From the NCBI GenBank assembly GCA_000469685.2, contig LS997564.1, positions 6,660,591-6,724,590 on the forward strand: a stretch of 64,000 bases of DNA, read 5' to 3'. Made by a program: the position numbers and the translations under genes. Below, piece by piece: positions 47,301 to 58,798 of the stretch. A model generated the notes under the pieces. The model worked only from the letters and a program-made list of their open reading frames with translations. It had not been told where the DNA came from and did no database searches. The stretch is from Haemonchus contortus (taxonomy: Eukaryota; Nematoda; Chromadorea; Rhabditida; Trichostrongylidae). Each line of letters opens with the position of its first letter. Positions within the stretch are counted from its first letter, which is position 1.

Positions 47301-49001
47301 CCCCCCCCCCCTACCCCACCCCTCCTTCCCCATGGTAAATGTTGAGCTGTGCCCTTGTAAGCTGAAAAATTGATAAATAGGTCTATGAGAGACGCTGGTG
47401 ATATTAGGGTGTCCCAAAAGTTTTGAGAAAATTTATTTGGTTTGTTCATCACAAAAATACTACAACAAAAAGGTGAGATCAGTAATCGAGATAGTGGCCC
47501 TCCTTAGCCACGACGTCCCTCCATCGACTGGGCAGAGCACTGATGCCATTCATCCAGAAAGAAGAAGGGCGTGAAGCGATCCATTCATTCACTGCATGTT
47601 TGACCTCCTGACGATTGCTGAATTTTTTCCCTTTCGTGTAGGCCTCCAGGCTTCTGAAAGCATGGTAGTCACAAGGACTAAGATCAGGTGAATATGGGGG
47701 TTGGGGCAGCCAGGTAGTCCCAAGCCTTTCCAGCTCCTCAGCCGTCGCCCTAGCATGATGTGGTCGAGCGTGACTCATCAAAATCAGAAACTTTCCCTGC
47801 ATTCGGTGTGAAACCGGGGCTCGAGACACCATCTCCCGCAGCTGCTCGCAGAATACCCTTACAGTCACAGCAGTACCCTCAGGTAGGATCTCATAGTAGA
47901 AAAAGCCGGCGGAGCATAAGAAGAACGAGATCGTATTCTTTTCGACGTGTTCCCCACGCTTGGCAACGGCTTCTGGCCTTATGACGATTGGTAGCCACTG
48001 CAACTTCCTGTATGGATTATCATAAGGAACCCACTTCTCATCCTGAGCGATGATGAAGCTCGTCCAATCCACCGTTCGCTTGCGGTCGGGTAGCTTCCGA
48101 CACACATCGACCCGCACCTGACGCTCGCTCTCAGTCAAGGTGTGGGGGATGATTGCAAGAATTGCTGCGCGAAAGCGACGTCTGCGTAGGATGTCGTGGG
48201 TGGTGGAACGGGGAGCAGAAGTCGTCCTCTCCATTCCTCTCAAGCTTTGAGAAGGACTGCTTTGGACGGAGGCTAAGACAATTTCGGTCTTGGTGGAACG
48301 TGGACGTCCGCTTCGTCGAAGTGAAACTCTCTTTAGAGAAGCGGCCGTACCACCTATAGCAGGTGGCGCGAGTGATGGTGCAGTACTGCCCATCGATGAC
48401 TGCAATTCATTCCGCTCTTGAGTGGCGGAGTGACCAGATCGGTAGTAATGAAGCAGAAGGCGCCTGTAGTCGTGTCAGTCGAAAATAATTCAAATGTTGA
48501 TAACTCACTTCCAAAGATAAAGTGCAATACTGTTCTCTTGTTATGATGATCTGCTAAGCGTGACCTCTTACTGACCTTTTCTCCGTGGCTCTGCCTCGGC
48601 GCTTTCTTGCGCAGCATGGTTGCGAAATACATGACCAAAATTTTCTCAAAACTTTTGGGACACCCTAATACCAGAGGCTCTCTCCTCACATTCCACAATT
48701 TTACCTTAGCTGCTCAGGTATGGGTCGTTATACCCGATCCAGTCACAACATGCAGGGGTTCCTAGTTAGTTATCTCACCACGTTGCCTGTCTCGGTAAGC
48801 TTAGGAAAATCACTTATTTGCTTTGCCGCATAACGTGGTGTTGCTTGAAGGTGACGTGAGCTACTACTGTTACCAGTTGCTTTTCAGGTTTTTTATATTG
48901 TGATGAATTAAATCTGATGTTTTCGGATAAATGGAATTGTTTAGGAGTCTGCTGGATTGAAAGGAGTTCAGAAAGCGGATTTAACACAAACTTCCGAATA
49001 G
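44339..49001 (+). CDS. Small Lys/Glu-rich protein with repeated PEKSL..EL modules
   Basis: Eight exons join in phase: 44339-44407, 45129-45200, 45612-45799, 46106-46154, 46655-46689, 46751-46783, 46888-46933, 48945-49001 (TAG), giving at least 182 residues. The middle is a highly charged run (KDDKKGKEENGPRKSAEKV...). Two related helical modules follow: SPEKSLSEELASALRSE and YPEKSLIDELNAVLAS. The tail is ESAGLKGVQKADLTQTSE. The start is uncertain: upstream exons may exist, or the protein could begin at MSLKDD (45615), whose exon acceptor lies only three bases before the ATG and might take a spliced leader. Probably soluble, partly disordered, perhaps nucleic-acid or tubulin binding by charge alone; no family recognised. 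The last intron (46934-48944) hosts a mariner element and an earlier intron hosts a SINE. Confidence 0.65.
45355..45486. repeat. Two related hairpins in tandem
   Basis: Hairpin 1 (45355-45394): CTTTGCTAGTTG ... CAACTAGCAAAG. Hairpin 2 (45439-45486): GATTCTTTGCCAGTTG ... CAACTAGCAAAGAATC. Stems are 12-16 bp, loops are about 16 bases of different sequence, and the centres lie 88 bp apart. Both sit in an intron of the Lys/Glu-rich gene. They could be two ends of one decayed inverted-repeat element, because each stem half is also a direct repeat of its counterpart. Confidence 0.6.
46250..46540 (+). mobile_element. tRNA-derived SINE, copy C (diverged)
   Basis: It has the A-box-like GGTATAGTGGCAACCGC, a mutated B box (TCGGATCGGTTCCCTC), and the body words ATTAATTGATACCAGACTGG and GTCTAATTGTAAGACGGG. 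The first two parts line up with copies A and B. It lies in an intron of the Lys/Glu-rich gene, same strand. Edges are approximate. Confidence 0.6.
47404..48668 (-). mobile_element. mariner-family transposon, 1265 bp, complete ends
   Basis: TA flanks both ends (47402-47403, 48669-48670). The terminal inverted repeats start TTAGGGTGTCCCAAAAGTTT and match for about 31 bp. Length and TA duplication are typical of mariner elements. The transposase runs on the minus strand, opposite to the host gene. The element sits in the last intron of the Lys/Glu-rich gene. Confidence 0.93.
47479..48640 (-). pseudogene. mariner transposase, frameshifted and missing its second catalytic Asp
   Basis: A 308-codon frame (48405-47479) carries the DDE domain: DEKWVPYDNPYRKLQW (first Asp), LILMSHARPHHARAT, and PPYSPDLSPCDYHAF (third Asp). 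In active mariners the middle motif is HQDNARPH-like; here Ser stands where the Asp belongs, so catalysis should be lost. The N-terminal DNA-binding part (about 48406-48640) is in other frames with stops, so the protein is not continuous (family length about 345). The transposase moves its own element by cut and paste. The intact inverted repeats could still be mobilised in trans. Confidence 0.85.
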
Positions 49002-49194
49002 GAGGAGTGATCTGTCCGTAAATATGTCACTGCCACATCTGCTATTGTCTACCTTCGAAATATCTGCTATCTCACGTATTTTCTTCTATTCTTAAACCCA
49101 ATATTCATGCATCCCGTAGCTGTTTGCTGTTGCTGACGGTGCTATTCCAGGTGTTCACTAGTTCATTGCTGTACTTCCTAGGTTTATTTCTCAT

Positions 49195-52100
49195 TTAAAC
49201 GTCCAACATTTTAAGTAATGTCAGCAGTGTTCCTTCATTTTTCGCTCGAATCGTTTCCAAGGCATGAACTTGAACTTCTCCTGTACTTAAACCTAGGACC
49301 TGCAATACGATAAACATTTTAAAACATGAAAAATAGTTTTGTTTTTTAAAATATAACATCCCACACACCGGAAACTTACCAAATAGGCGATACCCTTTGA
49401 AGATTTGCTCTCGCTCTTCTCAAGCCATATCTTGGTGTTCGTTACCTTCGATTGTTGGATCTGGAATAAGCGAGAAATGTTTACGATTAAGTGCAGTTAG
49501 CGGTCCTTTCAAAAAGTTCAGGAGAATAAATCAGGGATATGCAGTACTCTTTGCAAGTGCCCGGGTGGACTAGCATATCTATGTATGACACGCAGATCGA
49601 GTCCCGGACTTATATCCGCGCGGGTAAACAACGCTTGCCATCCCTGCGGGTTCAGCCAGTGAAGAATATCTTTAAATGAAGACTGTCGACAAAAACGAGG
49701 TAATCGCCCGTGTACAAATACGTATTTCCACTGACAACCTTGTTCTGGGTGCTCTAAGGTAGGAGCCAGACCTATAATAGTATAAGAGAATAAAAGTCTG
49801 ATTCCATTTCATTTGCACCACACGGAAGGCTCTGTCCAATCTGCTCTATTAGGCAACAGAAGACTGCTTCCTAGTTTGTAAGCAAGGCTTACTACGATCA
49901 ATTTACCTTTTGGTAAGTTCCCAACCTTTGATGTGTCACCATGAGGAGTAACTCTCGCATTTTACTTACAGCGACTGATTTCTAAGAGTTGCTATTAGCA
50001 GTTTACTTCGCTTTTATGAAGTTTACTGTGCTTGATCAATCCTTTTTGATTTGACCATTCTCATCTGGATAGATCATGCAAGTCGGTAGTAAAGATCAAT
50101 TTTTGGATATCTTCACTCCACGCCACCTCTCGCCTCCGTGCTTCTCCTTCTAATCGATGAATATCGGAATATTTCTCCTTTCTTAGGCCTCGGAAATTGA
50201 ATTTTCCCAAATTTATTAGCTTTTGTATGTATATGTATTCATATTTATGCACCATCTATAAATACCTCGTTTCCTCCGCTTCCTTTCATATCAATCGATT
50301 CTATGAGCCACCTATTTGGCTTCTCGGTTCGTCTAACGTTCGTAACGTAGTAATTATCATAAGAAAACTGGTATAGAAAACTGATTTTCAACAAAATCTT
50401 GATATCAAAGTAATCCTATGCCATCTTTTTCAGGCCATGAATATATCTTTGTTATTTTTCTTTTCTTACATCCCTCTACTACCCCATAGGGAACCCATTT
50501 ACACAACCTGCAGCTACCATAAGGTGGTTATGGCAGAATGATTGTTTGGATGTATTCGCAGTAGGGAGAGTTTAAAGAGCAGCAGATCCTACAGATCTTA
50601 CGGTGGTGGCCACAATTTCACACATCAATCACTGGATAGGACATCGACCCAGTGCTCGCATTAAAAGCTACTGGAGTCGCACATGGACACAGTGGCACAT
50701 CTGGAATACATTAATGGCTGTGAGGCTGACTGGGTGAGGGTAGTGAGGGCGATGTGAACGAGTTTTCCACAACTGGGAATCTGCATTGTGTAAAATGAGT
50801 TGTTGTGCCCAGGCAGGCTTAGGTGCCTTCGTTAGAAGGGAAGGTATCTGCTTAGCTGTGAAGGAGAGGGATTCTCGAAAGAAATGAAGGGGTAGTCACA
50901 GGATGCAACTTTCTTAACTGCATGGGAATTTCGTGGAAGACCTCTTCTTTACTTAGCCCATCACCCATTACTGTCCTTTCAATCCTGCCCCGACGCCTAC
51001 TCTAGCTAGACCATGCTTTTTATAGGTAAGAGGATTATACTTTAACGCAAGATCCCATTGATACCTACGAAATGAAGAGAATAGTAAACAGTGAGAGTAT
51101 AAGGGATTCTCTACGGTGGAGTTGACGAGCATAGTGCATAATGTTAATCATTACCTGCTGGGAAAGGTCGTTAACGGCTAGTGGAGAAAGTCCCATGGAC
51201 AAATCCCAGACGAGCAATCGACGATGTCCATGAAGAGAGTAGAATATACTTGGCGAGCTTAATGATTAGCCTTTATTTAATTAATCTTCATTCGAAAGGT
51301 AAAAATGAAATAAATGCCTGAGAATGAATAAAGTGCTCACATAGGTGACCATTCGATAGAAGTGACAGGTTTCCTTGAGCTCGATGGGGGAGTTAAAACG
51401 ATAGTGGGCCTGAGCTGGCTGAAGCGATACACGGCTATGGAACCCGACGAAAAACCCACCTAAATAGGTACAATACAACAAGTTAAAATCTGCTTCAAGA
51501 AGAATTGCTGTGAAAAGGTACTACTCATAAAGAACTTCCATTCAGGACAGGATTTTAGGTGTCTAGTCAGCAAAATAACTGAGTACTGAATAGCTGTGCC
51601 TTCTGCCTGGGGTGGGGTGCTTCCGCGGCTAAACGCAAAGATTTGAAGGTTCAGGTACAATTTGCGTGTATCCGGTGATGATCAAGCTTTTCTGGAGGCA
51701 TGTAGTGAGCAGTAGCCCCCACCAATATGGCAGGGCAGAGACAACTAGCTAGGAGCACCCCGTGCCTCGGTAGTACCATTTTCCAGTTCTGTGAGTTTGA
51801 GGTTAAGTAGGCTTTCAATGTAGTTTACCCTCTGTTGATTGTTATTGTTGTGATGTGCTGTTGTTCGATTCAAGTGAGTGTCTAAGACTGATAACAAAAC
51901 AATGTCGTCGGCCAACATGTCGGCGATTCCTTGTTCGGAGCCTCAGCCCAAATGTAGCTGTTGGTATTATCTCAACACCTACCAATAGCTTCATCTGTGC
52001 TAGGGTTTTGAGGAGGGCGAATTTGCCGAAATTCGGCCCATAAGGTTGTTTCGACCGCTGAATTTTTCGAGGCTCAGTTAGAGCCGTCTATAAGGAGTTT

Positions 52101-54417
52101 GACTGCTGTACTGCTTGAGAATAGTCCACAAACGACTGCTCATGGAGATTCGTTTTTGTGTTATCCGAATCAGTACAGCACGTAGAGTTGCCATTGGTTT
52201 CGATGCGTTGACTACGCCTTCTAGTTACAGGAGGAGGCAACCCTCACGAAGGACTGCGATAGAACTTATGAGAAAGCCAGACGAAGACTTTATCAACGAC
52301 AGCCGACGTACTGAAAAGCCTGTCGAACACACCCCACTACAGCCTTCCCTGCCAGGCCTCGGATCCTCTATGCAGCTCGCTCTGTTGATATTTTTTTAGT
52401 TCTGGATAGCTGGATCGGTTGCATGAAATATGGATCATGGATCCTGCCTTTTCTTCGAAACGTATCAGCATCTAATCGGAAGCAGCCAAGCGATCTTCAG
52501 GCAGAGGCAAGTCGTTTTCATCCTATTTTTTTCGGATCCCTGACCATCTGCTTTTCTCCGACCATTCATTAGGCACGACTGACACTGGCACAATTGTCCC
52601 TTTGATTAATCTCTTCACGACCTTTTCTGATTAAGCTGTTCGATTCCTCTCCCTAACGTAGTTTATCCTCCATAATAGTGGAGGAAGTTCCCTCCATCTC
52701 GTGGCGTTAACTTCAGACCTCTTACCGGAGTTTGGTTTTTTGTGGTTGACACATTTTTCCCCTCTGTTCCCTAGTAGCTGAATTCGTTATGCAATTCAGT
52801 AGTTCAAGTCTACAGTTAAACTTCGTATAGCTCCTTTGTTTTTGCTCATTGAATTTATTATTTCGTTGGTGAAATTGTAGTCGGGGGTGAGGGGGTGGGG
52901 GGAGGAGGTGGGAGAGAAGGTTGGGGAAACCACACACATAACAGCATAAGTATAACAAGAAGTTAACACGGTGCTACTACAGTCATCTGAGCGCTCTCAT
53001 GCGGTTCTAGCCAAGGGGATGTAATTTTTCAAACTAAGCCTTTGGAGCATAAGGATATTGGTGCGGGTGAGGTGATCACTCTGTGTGAAGAGCTAAAACT
53101 CGTCCAACCCGGTGCTCTCTTACTCCTGAAGCTTAGCTAAAAAGTTGCAATTTCCTTGGTGTAACACGAAATAACATGTATCATCGTATTATTTCCTTGA
53201 TATACTTACTCTTTATGTGTGCCTACCCCGACTATTTTCCCACCACTATTTTTGGTGCTCTTTAAAAATCACTTTTCTGCCTAGCCCAAGATAGTGTTAT
53301 ATGCACCGCGAGGCCCATTATTTCCTGTCTCCTTGTTATCCTAACTTTTCCACACATTCTCTTTCTTACGCTACCCCTCGTCTTCAAACGGTTAAGAGAT
53401 ATCGAAAGATTTCGTTGTCATTTCACTGACACACTTTGGAGAATGCACAGATTCTTAGTTATCGAGTTGTATGAAATTTCATGCAGCGTTCATGGTTGAG
53501 ATGCGTACTTAAGGGGGCAGAAAGACGTCCATAGCTTGACACTGACTGGGTGAGTAGTAGTAGCATGAGCCTCACGTTTTTTAATTTGTCGATTTCAGCT
53601 GTTATGTGAAGCCAGACAGGAGCGTCCTTGCGGCCCAGGAAGCTGCAAGAATGCTTCGCAAAAACAGCGGATCTCCTTAAGTAATCTGGACCCCTTGTCC
53701 TTGGGTTCCAGCTCATTTCGAATAATGTCAATACCTACTCTCTCGTCAAACGTACGCAGGTCCTCCTATCAACCCGTTCCTATTTCAACCACCGGCTGAG
53801 GCTCTGAGTTGCCAATACATTTATACTCGATACCAGTTATACTCTACCCTACCGCATGGTGCTATCCACAATCTCATCCTGACGTTTTCAGTGAGATCAC
53901 CCGGAGTCCAGCTTTCAGAGGAGCTCTGAATAGATCCGTATAATGAAGGTATTCTTGGACACTTTACGCGGATCGAACCGCGAAAACGTCGCTAAGACGG
54001 CTAGCTCTCTTGTAATCAGGTTAGTCCCTTCTTTTCTGTTCTACTTTTTCTTTTTTGATTAGGAATTACTTTTTGCTGCTATTTAGCGAGACTTTCTCTT
54101 GCTGAACCATCTACCGACCAATTTTGAGAAGTAACTTCCATTGTATTCCCTTCCTTGGGCCTACGAAATCTCATTCCTCTTAGTATACCCCTGCTAAGAA
54201 TTAGTCTGACAAACCTGCTTTGTTACAGTAGGCAAACTCATCTGAAGATTTTCAAACCACGAGAATGAAGGGAATCAAACACTTACAAGAAAAACAGAGC
54301 TTTCAAAAGGCGACACCTTGACACAGAGAACTTCGCCATACACATCTGGAACAGTGCAGTTTTTCGATTCATTTTTCTCCAAGGGAACGAAGGCGACCCT
54401 TGTCTTTACCCATTTTG
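49195..54417 (-). CDS. WD40 protein, probable dynein-2 intermediate chain (WDR60/DYNC2I1-like), 3' part
   Basis: Five exons join in phase, 5' to 3': 54417-54287, 51459-51341, 51257-51155, 49460-49380, 49299-49195 (TAA). They read KWVKTRVAFVPLEKN...YGEVLCVKVSPFESSVFL, VGFSSGSIAVYRFSQLRPTI...KPVTSIEWSP, SPSIFYSLHGHRRLLVWDLS, SKVTNTKIWLEKS...GIAYL, VLGLSTGEVQVHALETI. GEVLCVKVSPFESSVFL, VTSIEWSP and LLVWDL are WD-repeat strands as found in dynein intermediate chains. The IFY...LLVWDLSMGLSPLA block is closest, from memory, to WDR60, which loads cargo on the intraflagellar-transport motor in sensory cilia. WDR34 or another WD40 protein remains possible. Upstream, YRRWVPVQFVKSKDGFQ (54481-54430) looks like the same protein but did not join in phase. 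The stop lies 193 bp from the stop of the convergent + strand gene. Confidence 0.6.
49555..49770 (+). mobile_element. tRNA-derived SINE, copy D (diverged)
   Basis: A tRNA-like head (GGGTGGACTAGCATATCTATG, then GATCGAGTCCCGG as B box) is followed by GCTTGCCATCCCTGCGGGTTC, comparable to AAGCCTTCCATCCCTCCGGGG in copy A. It lies in the second-last intron of the minus-strand WD40 gene. Edges are approximate. Confidence 0.5.
52868..53244. mobile_element. Decayed relative of the poly-G MITE, copy 2
   Basis: The ends GGTGAAATTGTAGTCGGGGG and GCCTACCCCGACTATTTTCC are inverted and match copy 1 at 43832-44240 with differences. Internal words are also shared: ATGCGGT, GCCAAGG, TAAGCCT, TAACACGA.ATAAC and TTCCTTGATATAC. 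No target duplication survives. It lies in the long intron (51460-54286) of the WD40 gene. Confidence 0.65.
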
Positions 54418-55969
54418 CTGTCGATTAAGCGTGGTCCTCTACTGGAAGCCGTCTTTGCTTTTGACAAACTGCACAGGAACCCAGCGTCTGTACCTGAAAT
54501 GAAGGGGAAATCTTTGCTTACAGAAGTGCCGAGCTACTAGTTTAAGGTTTAGCCTTGAAACGAACTTGATCTTAAACTTGGGTTTCTTGCGTACTGTGCT
54601 CTTATACCCAGGCGCCTCAAGAGGGTACCCGTACTGGCCTCGTCAGGTACAGTACCGTACGTACACCATAGACTCTTCCATAAGCAGGGACAGGGACAAC
54701 GTTGATCTCTCAATCAGTAGTTCAGTCGTCGTTCTTATCCTGCCGATGGAAAACGCCGACCGCGCGTTCCCACCAGAGCTGATTTCTCTGACTCAGCTAT
54801 TATTTTCACTGGCCATCTGACCCAGCTCTCATCTTCATTGGCCATCCCGCAGGCCTCAGTTCCTACTGGTTTTCCAGAGTCTAAGTGTCGCTGTGCTGTG
54901 GGCGGAGATGAGAAGCGCGAGAGCTTGACGCTCGGGTCTTTCAGGTAAAAAAGACTCTCGAAGCTTTCTGTCTCACCAGATGCAAGAGATTGCGCTCATT
55001 GAGCGTAGGGCCTTAAATTTTGACCTTAGTAGTTCCTTCTTGTAATTATTCCTCTATTATTATTTCTGGATCAATTGTAGAGAGTGAAGCACTACCCCAG
55101 CATTTTAAAATCGCTAACATAAGTGGCAGAAGGTGCGAGCACTAATAGTCCGGGTAGCTACCTGCTTCCAGCTCACCGCCTCCTTCAGGTTGGCTTACGG
55201 TTGCATCGGTATTCGAAGCACAGAGATGGTAGTCAGTGCGACACCTATCAGTTCCTCAGACCCCTTTCTCCCCCTCCCCTTCCTGGTTTATTGATGTTTG
55301 TTTATTCCTCGTTTAGTTCTTGCTCGAACAACTTCTTCTCGTGTAACGGATATAAAAACGGAGGTCATCACTATGAAGGTTGCGAATGAAGGCTGAGAAG
55401 GCCACAAGCTTCCATAAATCACGTGTTGGATGTGGAACGTAGCGGTAAGCCATCAAACCCGGTCAGCTGTCAGAATACCATAGCAATAACTGTACATAGA
55501 ATAGACTGAACAAAATCACCCACCAACAAGAAACAGCTGTTGACGTGGTCGAATCACCATGCAGTTGGCGATGAGCGGTGTCGGTTGGGATGAAAACCTG
55601 ATGCAAAATGTTTGAGGGATCTGGATAGGTAGGGACCACTGGAGGCTCACCTAATTATAACCGGATCCGGTCGAATTAAAGCAAGAAGCCGTAGTGAAAG
55701 TTGAGCTTGAGGCCTCACACCAGGCCTTCCTTGCGATTCCCGCAACACTACCCATACACTGACGGAACCAGACTGATCTAGCGATGCTATTTGTGACGAA
55801 AAGCTGAACAGTAAGCTTTCATTGCAACCACCGGTCCCTCGTACTGCTGTTCTTTCAAGCCTATCTGGTAATCTATCAGGCTTTAAAAAGAAATCGCTGA
55901 TTAACTTTCAGCAGTTGTTGAAATAACAAAATGATGGATTATCGATAACAAATGATTTTTCAACTATTA

Positions 55970-58400
55970 TTTTGGTTTATATGATTGGGACTGTGAATAT
56001 TGGTGCTAATGTGAAGTTTTAAGAGGTTGCCGATCTTATGAAGCGCAGTAACATCCATGTCTTATGCCTTCAGGAGACACGCTCTGGAAAGGAGCACATG
56101 CCAGAGAGACCAGAGAGGGAGTGTCAAGTTCTATTAGAACGGGGAAAACACCAAATGAAATGGTGTAGCCACAGCAGTGGCAGAGTTTCTCAAAGGCCTA
56201 GTCTTTGCTGCCAATAGGATCAGGGGCGGACCATGGTTGTGAGTATAGACACGAAAGAAGGGTGCTAGATAACTATACTATGCTCCACTCCACGAGCCGG
56301 CTGCGACGACATGAAAACGACGAATTAGTTTTATCTGAGCCCAGACGATGCTAATAGATCGGTCTCGGAGAGAGACTATCTAGCCATAGCATGTGATCTG
56401 AGTGGCCATGTTAGCAGATGACGGAGAGGCTTAGAAAGGTATCCGGCCTACAGGAAGTCGGCGCACCTACTTTGTGGAAAAGGAAGGCTCACAATGTAAC
56501 CTACAGTAGGAGGGGAACAAACGGACTTCGATCATGTGTTTGTGAGACGATCGCCCCTCAACACTGTGAAGAACATGAGGTTTCTGATTGGCAACAAATC
56601 GGCCCTTTAGTACCAGTCCCTTTTAGCGGAGATAGCCGTTGAGCTCCACAATAGGGTAAGGATAAGAATAAGAAAGGGAAGAGATCGGCGGTAAAAGTTG
56701 CACCAAGCAGGAAATGTAGATCTCGGACGAAGGATTCAGAGATCTTTCGGAACCTCCCCAATGGGGCTAGCAAATATGAAACGAATGAAGTGAAGGTGAT
56801 CCTGCAGTATGAAAAAGAAACAATGGGGAGACTCAGTATTTATCCAAAGGAAACGAGGCAGCATGCTTCTGGAGCGATGAAGTCCATGGAGCCGTGAAGC
56901 AGAAGAAAGACGCGTACAAGCGCTGGCAAAAGACGCGAGCTTCAAAAGATTTAGACTTCTACAGAAGTTGCAAGAGGCTCGTCAAGGCTGCCGTAGGGAA
57001 GGCTAAGATTACGGAAGTGCGGCCTGTACGATAAGCTCGATCGCGAGAAGGAAGAAGTTCATCTTCCGGATGTCAGAGCACGTCGTCGGGCTAGGCAGGA
57101 TATTTTGGAGGTAGTGAAGTTCGTAACAAACCGCGAGAGTATTATCCTCAGAAACATTACAGAGTTCGAGCGCAATTGCACGGCGACTTCTAGCTCGAAC
57201 GGATCGCAGACAGATGACAAAGTCTGTCGTGCAATATGAAAGATGATGGTTTAGACTGTTTCGGATGGGGTATCGTTGAAGACGAGAAAACGCTCGTAAA
57301 GTGTGATTAGGTGGCTCAACCGATTTTGCGTGGAAGAGCATCTTCACGCAGAAAGGGACGCAATTGAGTTTTCCTACTATCAAGGGATCGGATGGTCTGC
57401 TCTCACAATAGAACTTCGCAAGCTTTTGGCAGACTCAAGTTTGAAAGGACCGAACAGATTCACAACGACTGCCTTCACATTTAAGCAAGTGATGGAGAAG
57501 CATCGTGAAAAAGTTAGACCCTGCCTCCTAACTTTCCTTAAAGCTGTTCTTAGCCTTCCTCCTTTCTGAAACTAGCGTTCGACCGCGTACCGTGACCAGT
57601 CCTTCGGAGAGCGCTCCGTGAACGAAGTCTCAGAACGTCGGCTTTCCTTGGTTAGAGGCATGTAGAATTGGTCTAAACAGCTGTACGCACTCCTTACTGT
57701 CTAACAAAAGCAAAAAACGTTATTGCTATCAATCAACGGAAACGGGAGCGAACGGGCTACGGTCTATCGTGATAAGGACCAGGTTTCAGACTATGGTGGC
57801 TGAATCAACGCCGCCTGGAAGAGATGGAAAAAGTGCACTGGTATTCACCGCGACCGGTGGGGCTCCAGAGCGCATACCGAATAGTGGAAAGGCCCATGAT
57901 GCTCTACGGTAGAGAGTGCCGGTCTGTAGGCAAGAATCATGATAGAAATCTAACCCCGGCAAAATCAGGATGTTGAAATTGGACTGCGGTTGGACGCAAC
58001 TGGATCTAGTGGGGAGCAAAGAAATCAGTTCGGTCAAGCAAACAGCCCTATCCAGCTGAAGATCAAAGAGCAGCACTTACGATGGTAGAGGCATCTTGAA
58101 GGGACCAGATGATCATCCGTCAAGAAAAGCAACGAAATTCAAAGCTGCAGGTAGACGACTATGAGGAGCTCCGATTAAGAGAAGCCGGGACGTGATCGAG
58201 AAGGATCTCGCCTAAACTAAAGGGGCAGCAGAATATGCTGTAGATGGAATGAAATGGGGACGGGGCAGAAGGACAGTGGAATCCTTCGACGGTCAAGGAT
58301 GAACGCTCGGGAGTAGGCGGAAGTTTTAGTTTGTAGATCTTTTCGATTTGATTGACTGAAAGACAATTATGATTAACTGATTTGATTTGATTCCTGATTC
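55970..58400 (+). mobile_element. Dead RTE-type LINE (non-LTR retrotransposon)
   Basis: Recognisable pieces stay in order over 2.4 kb but are cut by many stops and frameshifts. Endonuclease (from 55981): EVADLMKRSNIHVLCLQETR, GDLSGHV-like at about 56397, FDHVFVRRS at about 56527. Linker before the reverse transcriptase: KKDAYKRWQKT and LYDKLDRE. C-terminal tail: LYGRECRSVGK, WTAVGRNW, RRLRGAPIKRSRDVIEKDLA and DGMKWGRGRRT. The 3' end has the short TGATT repeats typical of RTE elements (58348-58395). It lies antisense in what may be an intron of the WD40 gene, upstream of its confirmed exons. Not capable of transposition. Confidence 0.8.
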
Positions 58401-58677
58401 CATTTCGGATGCAGGTCCAGAGACTCGATCATGCCGATGATTCGCGCACCGGTTGCGATCCATGTCAGCTGTATTTCGGATACAAATGAGCAATAATTAA
58501 GCTCACTAGCAGTTTAGTTTAAAAAATCGATATATACAACGTGCATCCCTCCACCAGTCACCTCTTCTGTCACTTCACCTGGCGCTCGATGAGTGTGACA
58601 AGTAGCGACATTTATTGTCCTTTGTGATGCAGAACATTGCGATGCAAACTGGTAGGGCACGTATAATGGATACTTAC

Positions 58678-58798
58678 TCATTCTCATTCTGCATGACCTG
58701 AACTTCCACAATTGGGTGCGCCTTGCCATCAGCTAGCGTCGAACTGAGAAACGATGAATCGTAAGCAGGTAATCGCAGGGCAATATCAGTTGGACTAT
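58678..58798 (-). CDS. Isolated probable exon, perhaps N-terminal part of the WD40 gene
   Basis: Flanked by ggattttcag and gtaagt. The only open phase reads SPTDIALRLPAYDSSFLSST...HPIVEVQVMQNEN. A candidate preceding exon (58914-58835, DNFESQPISFHDFMKHPLHE...) ends in a phase that does not fit, so the join is unresolved. Same strand as the WD40 gene, with the LINE in between. Ownership is inference. Confidence 0.4.

Noticed and set aside
47479..48405. Reading the mariner frame as a host gene
   Set aside because: Flanking inverted repeats, TA duplications and transposase motifs show it is a transposon.
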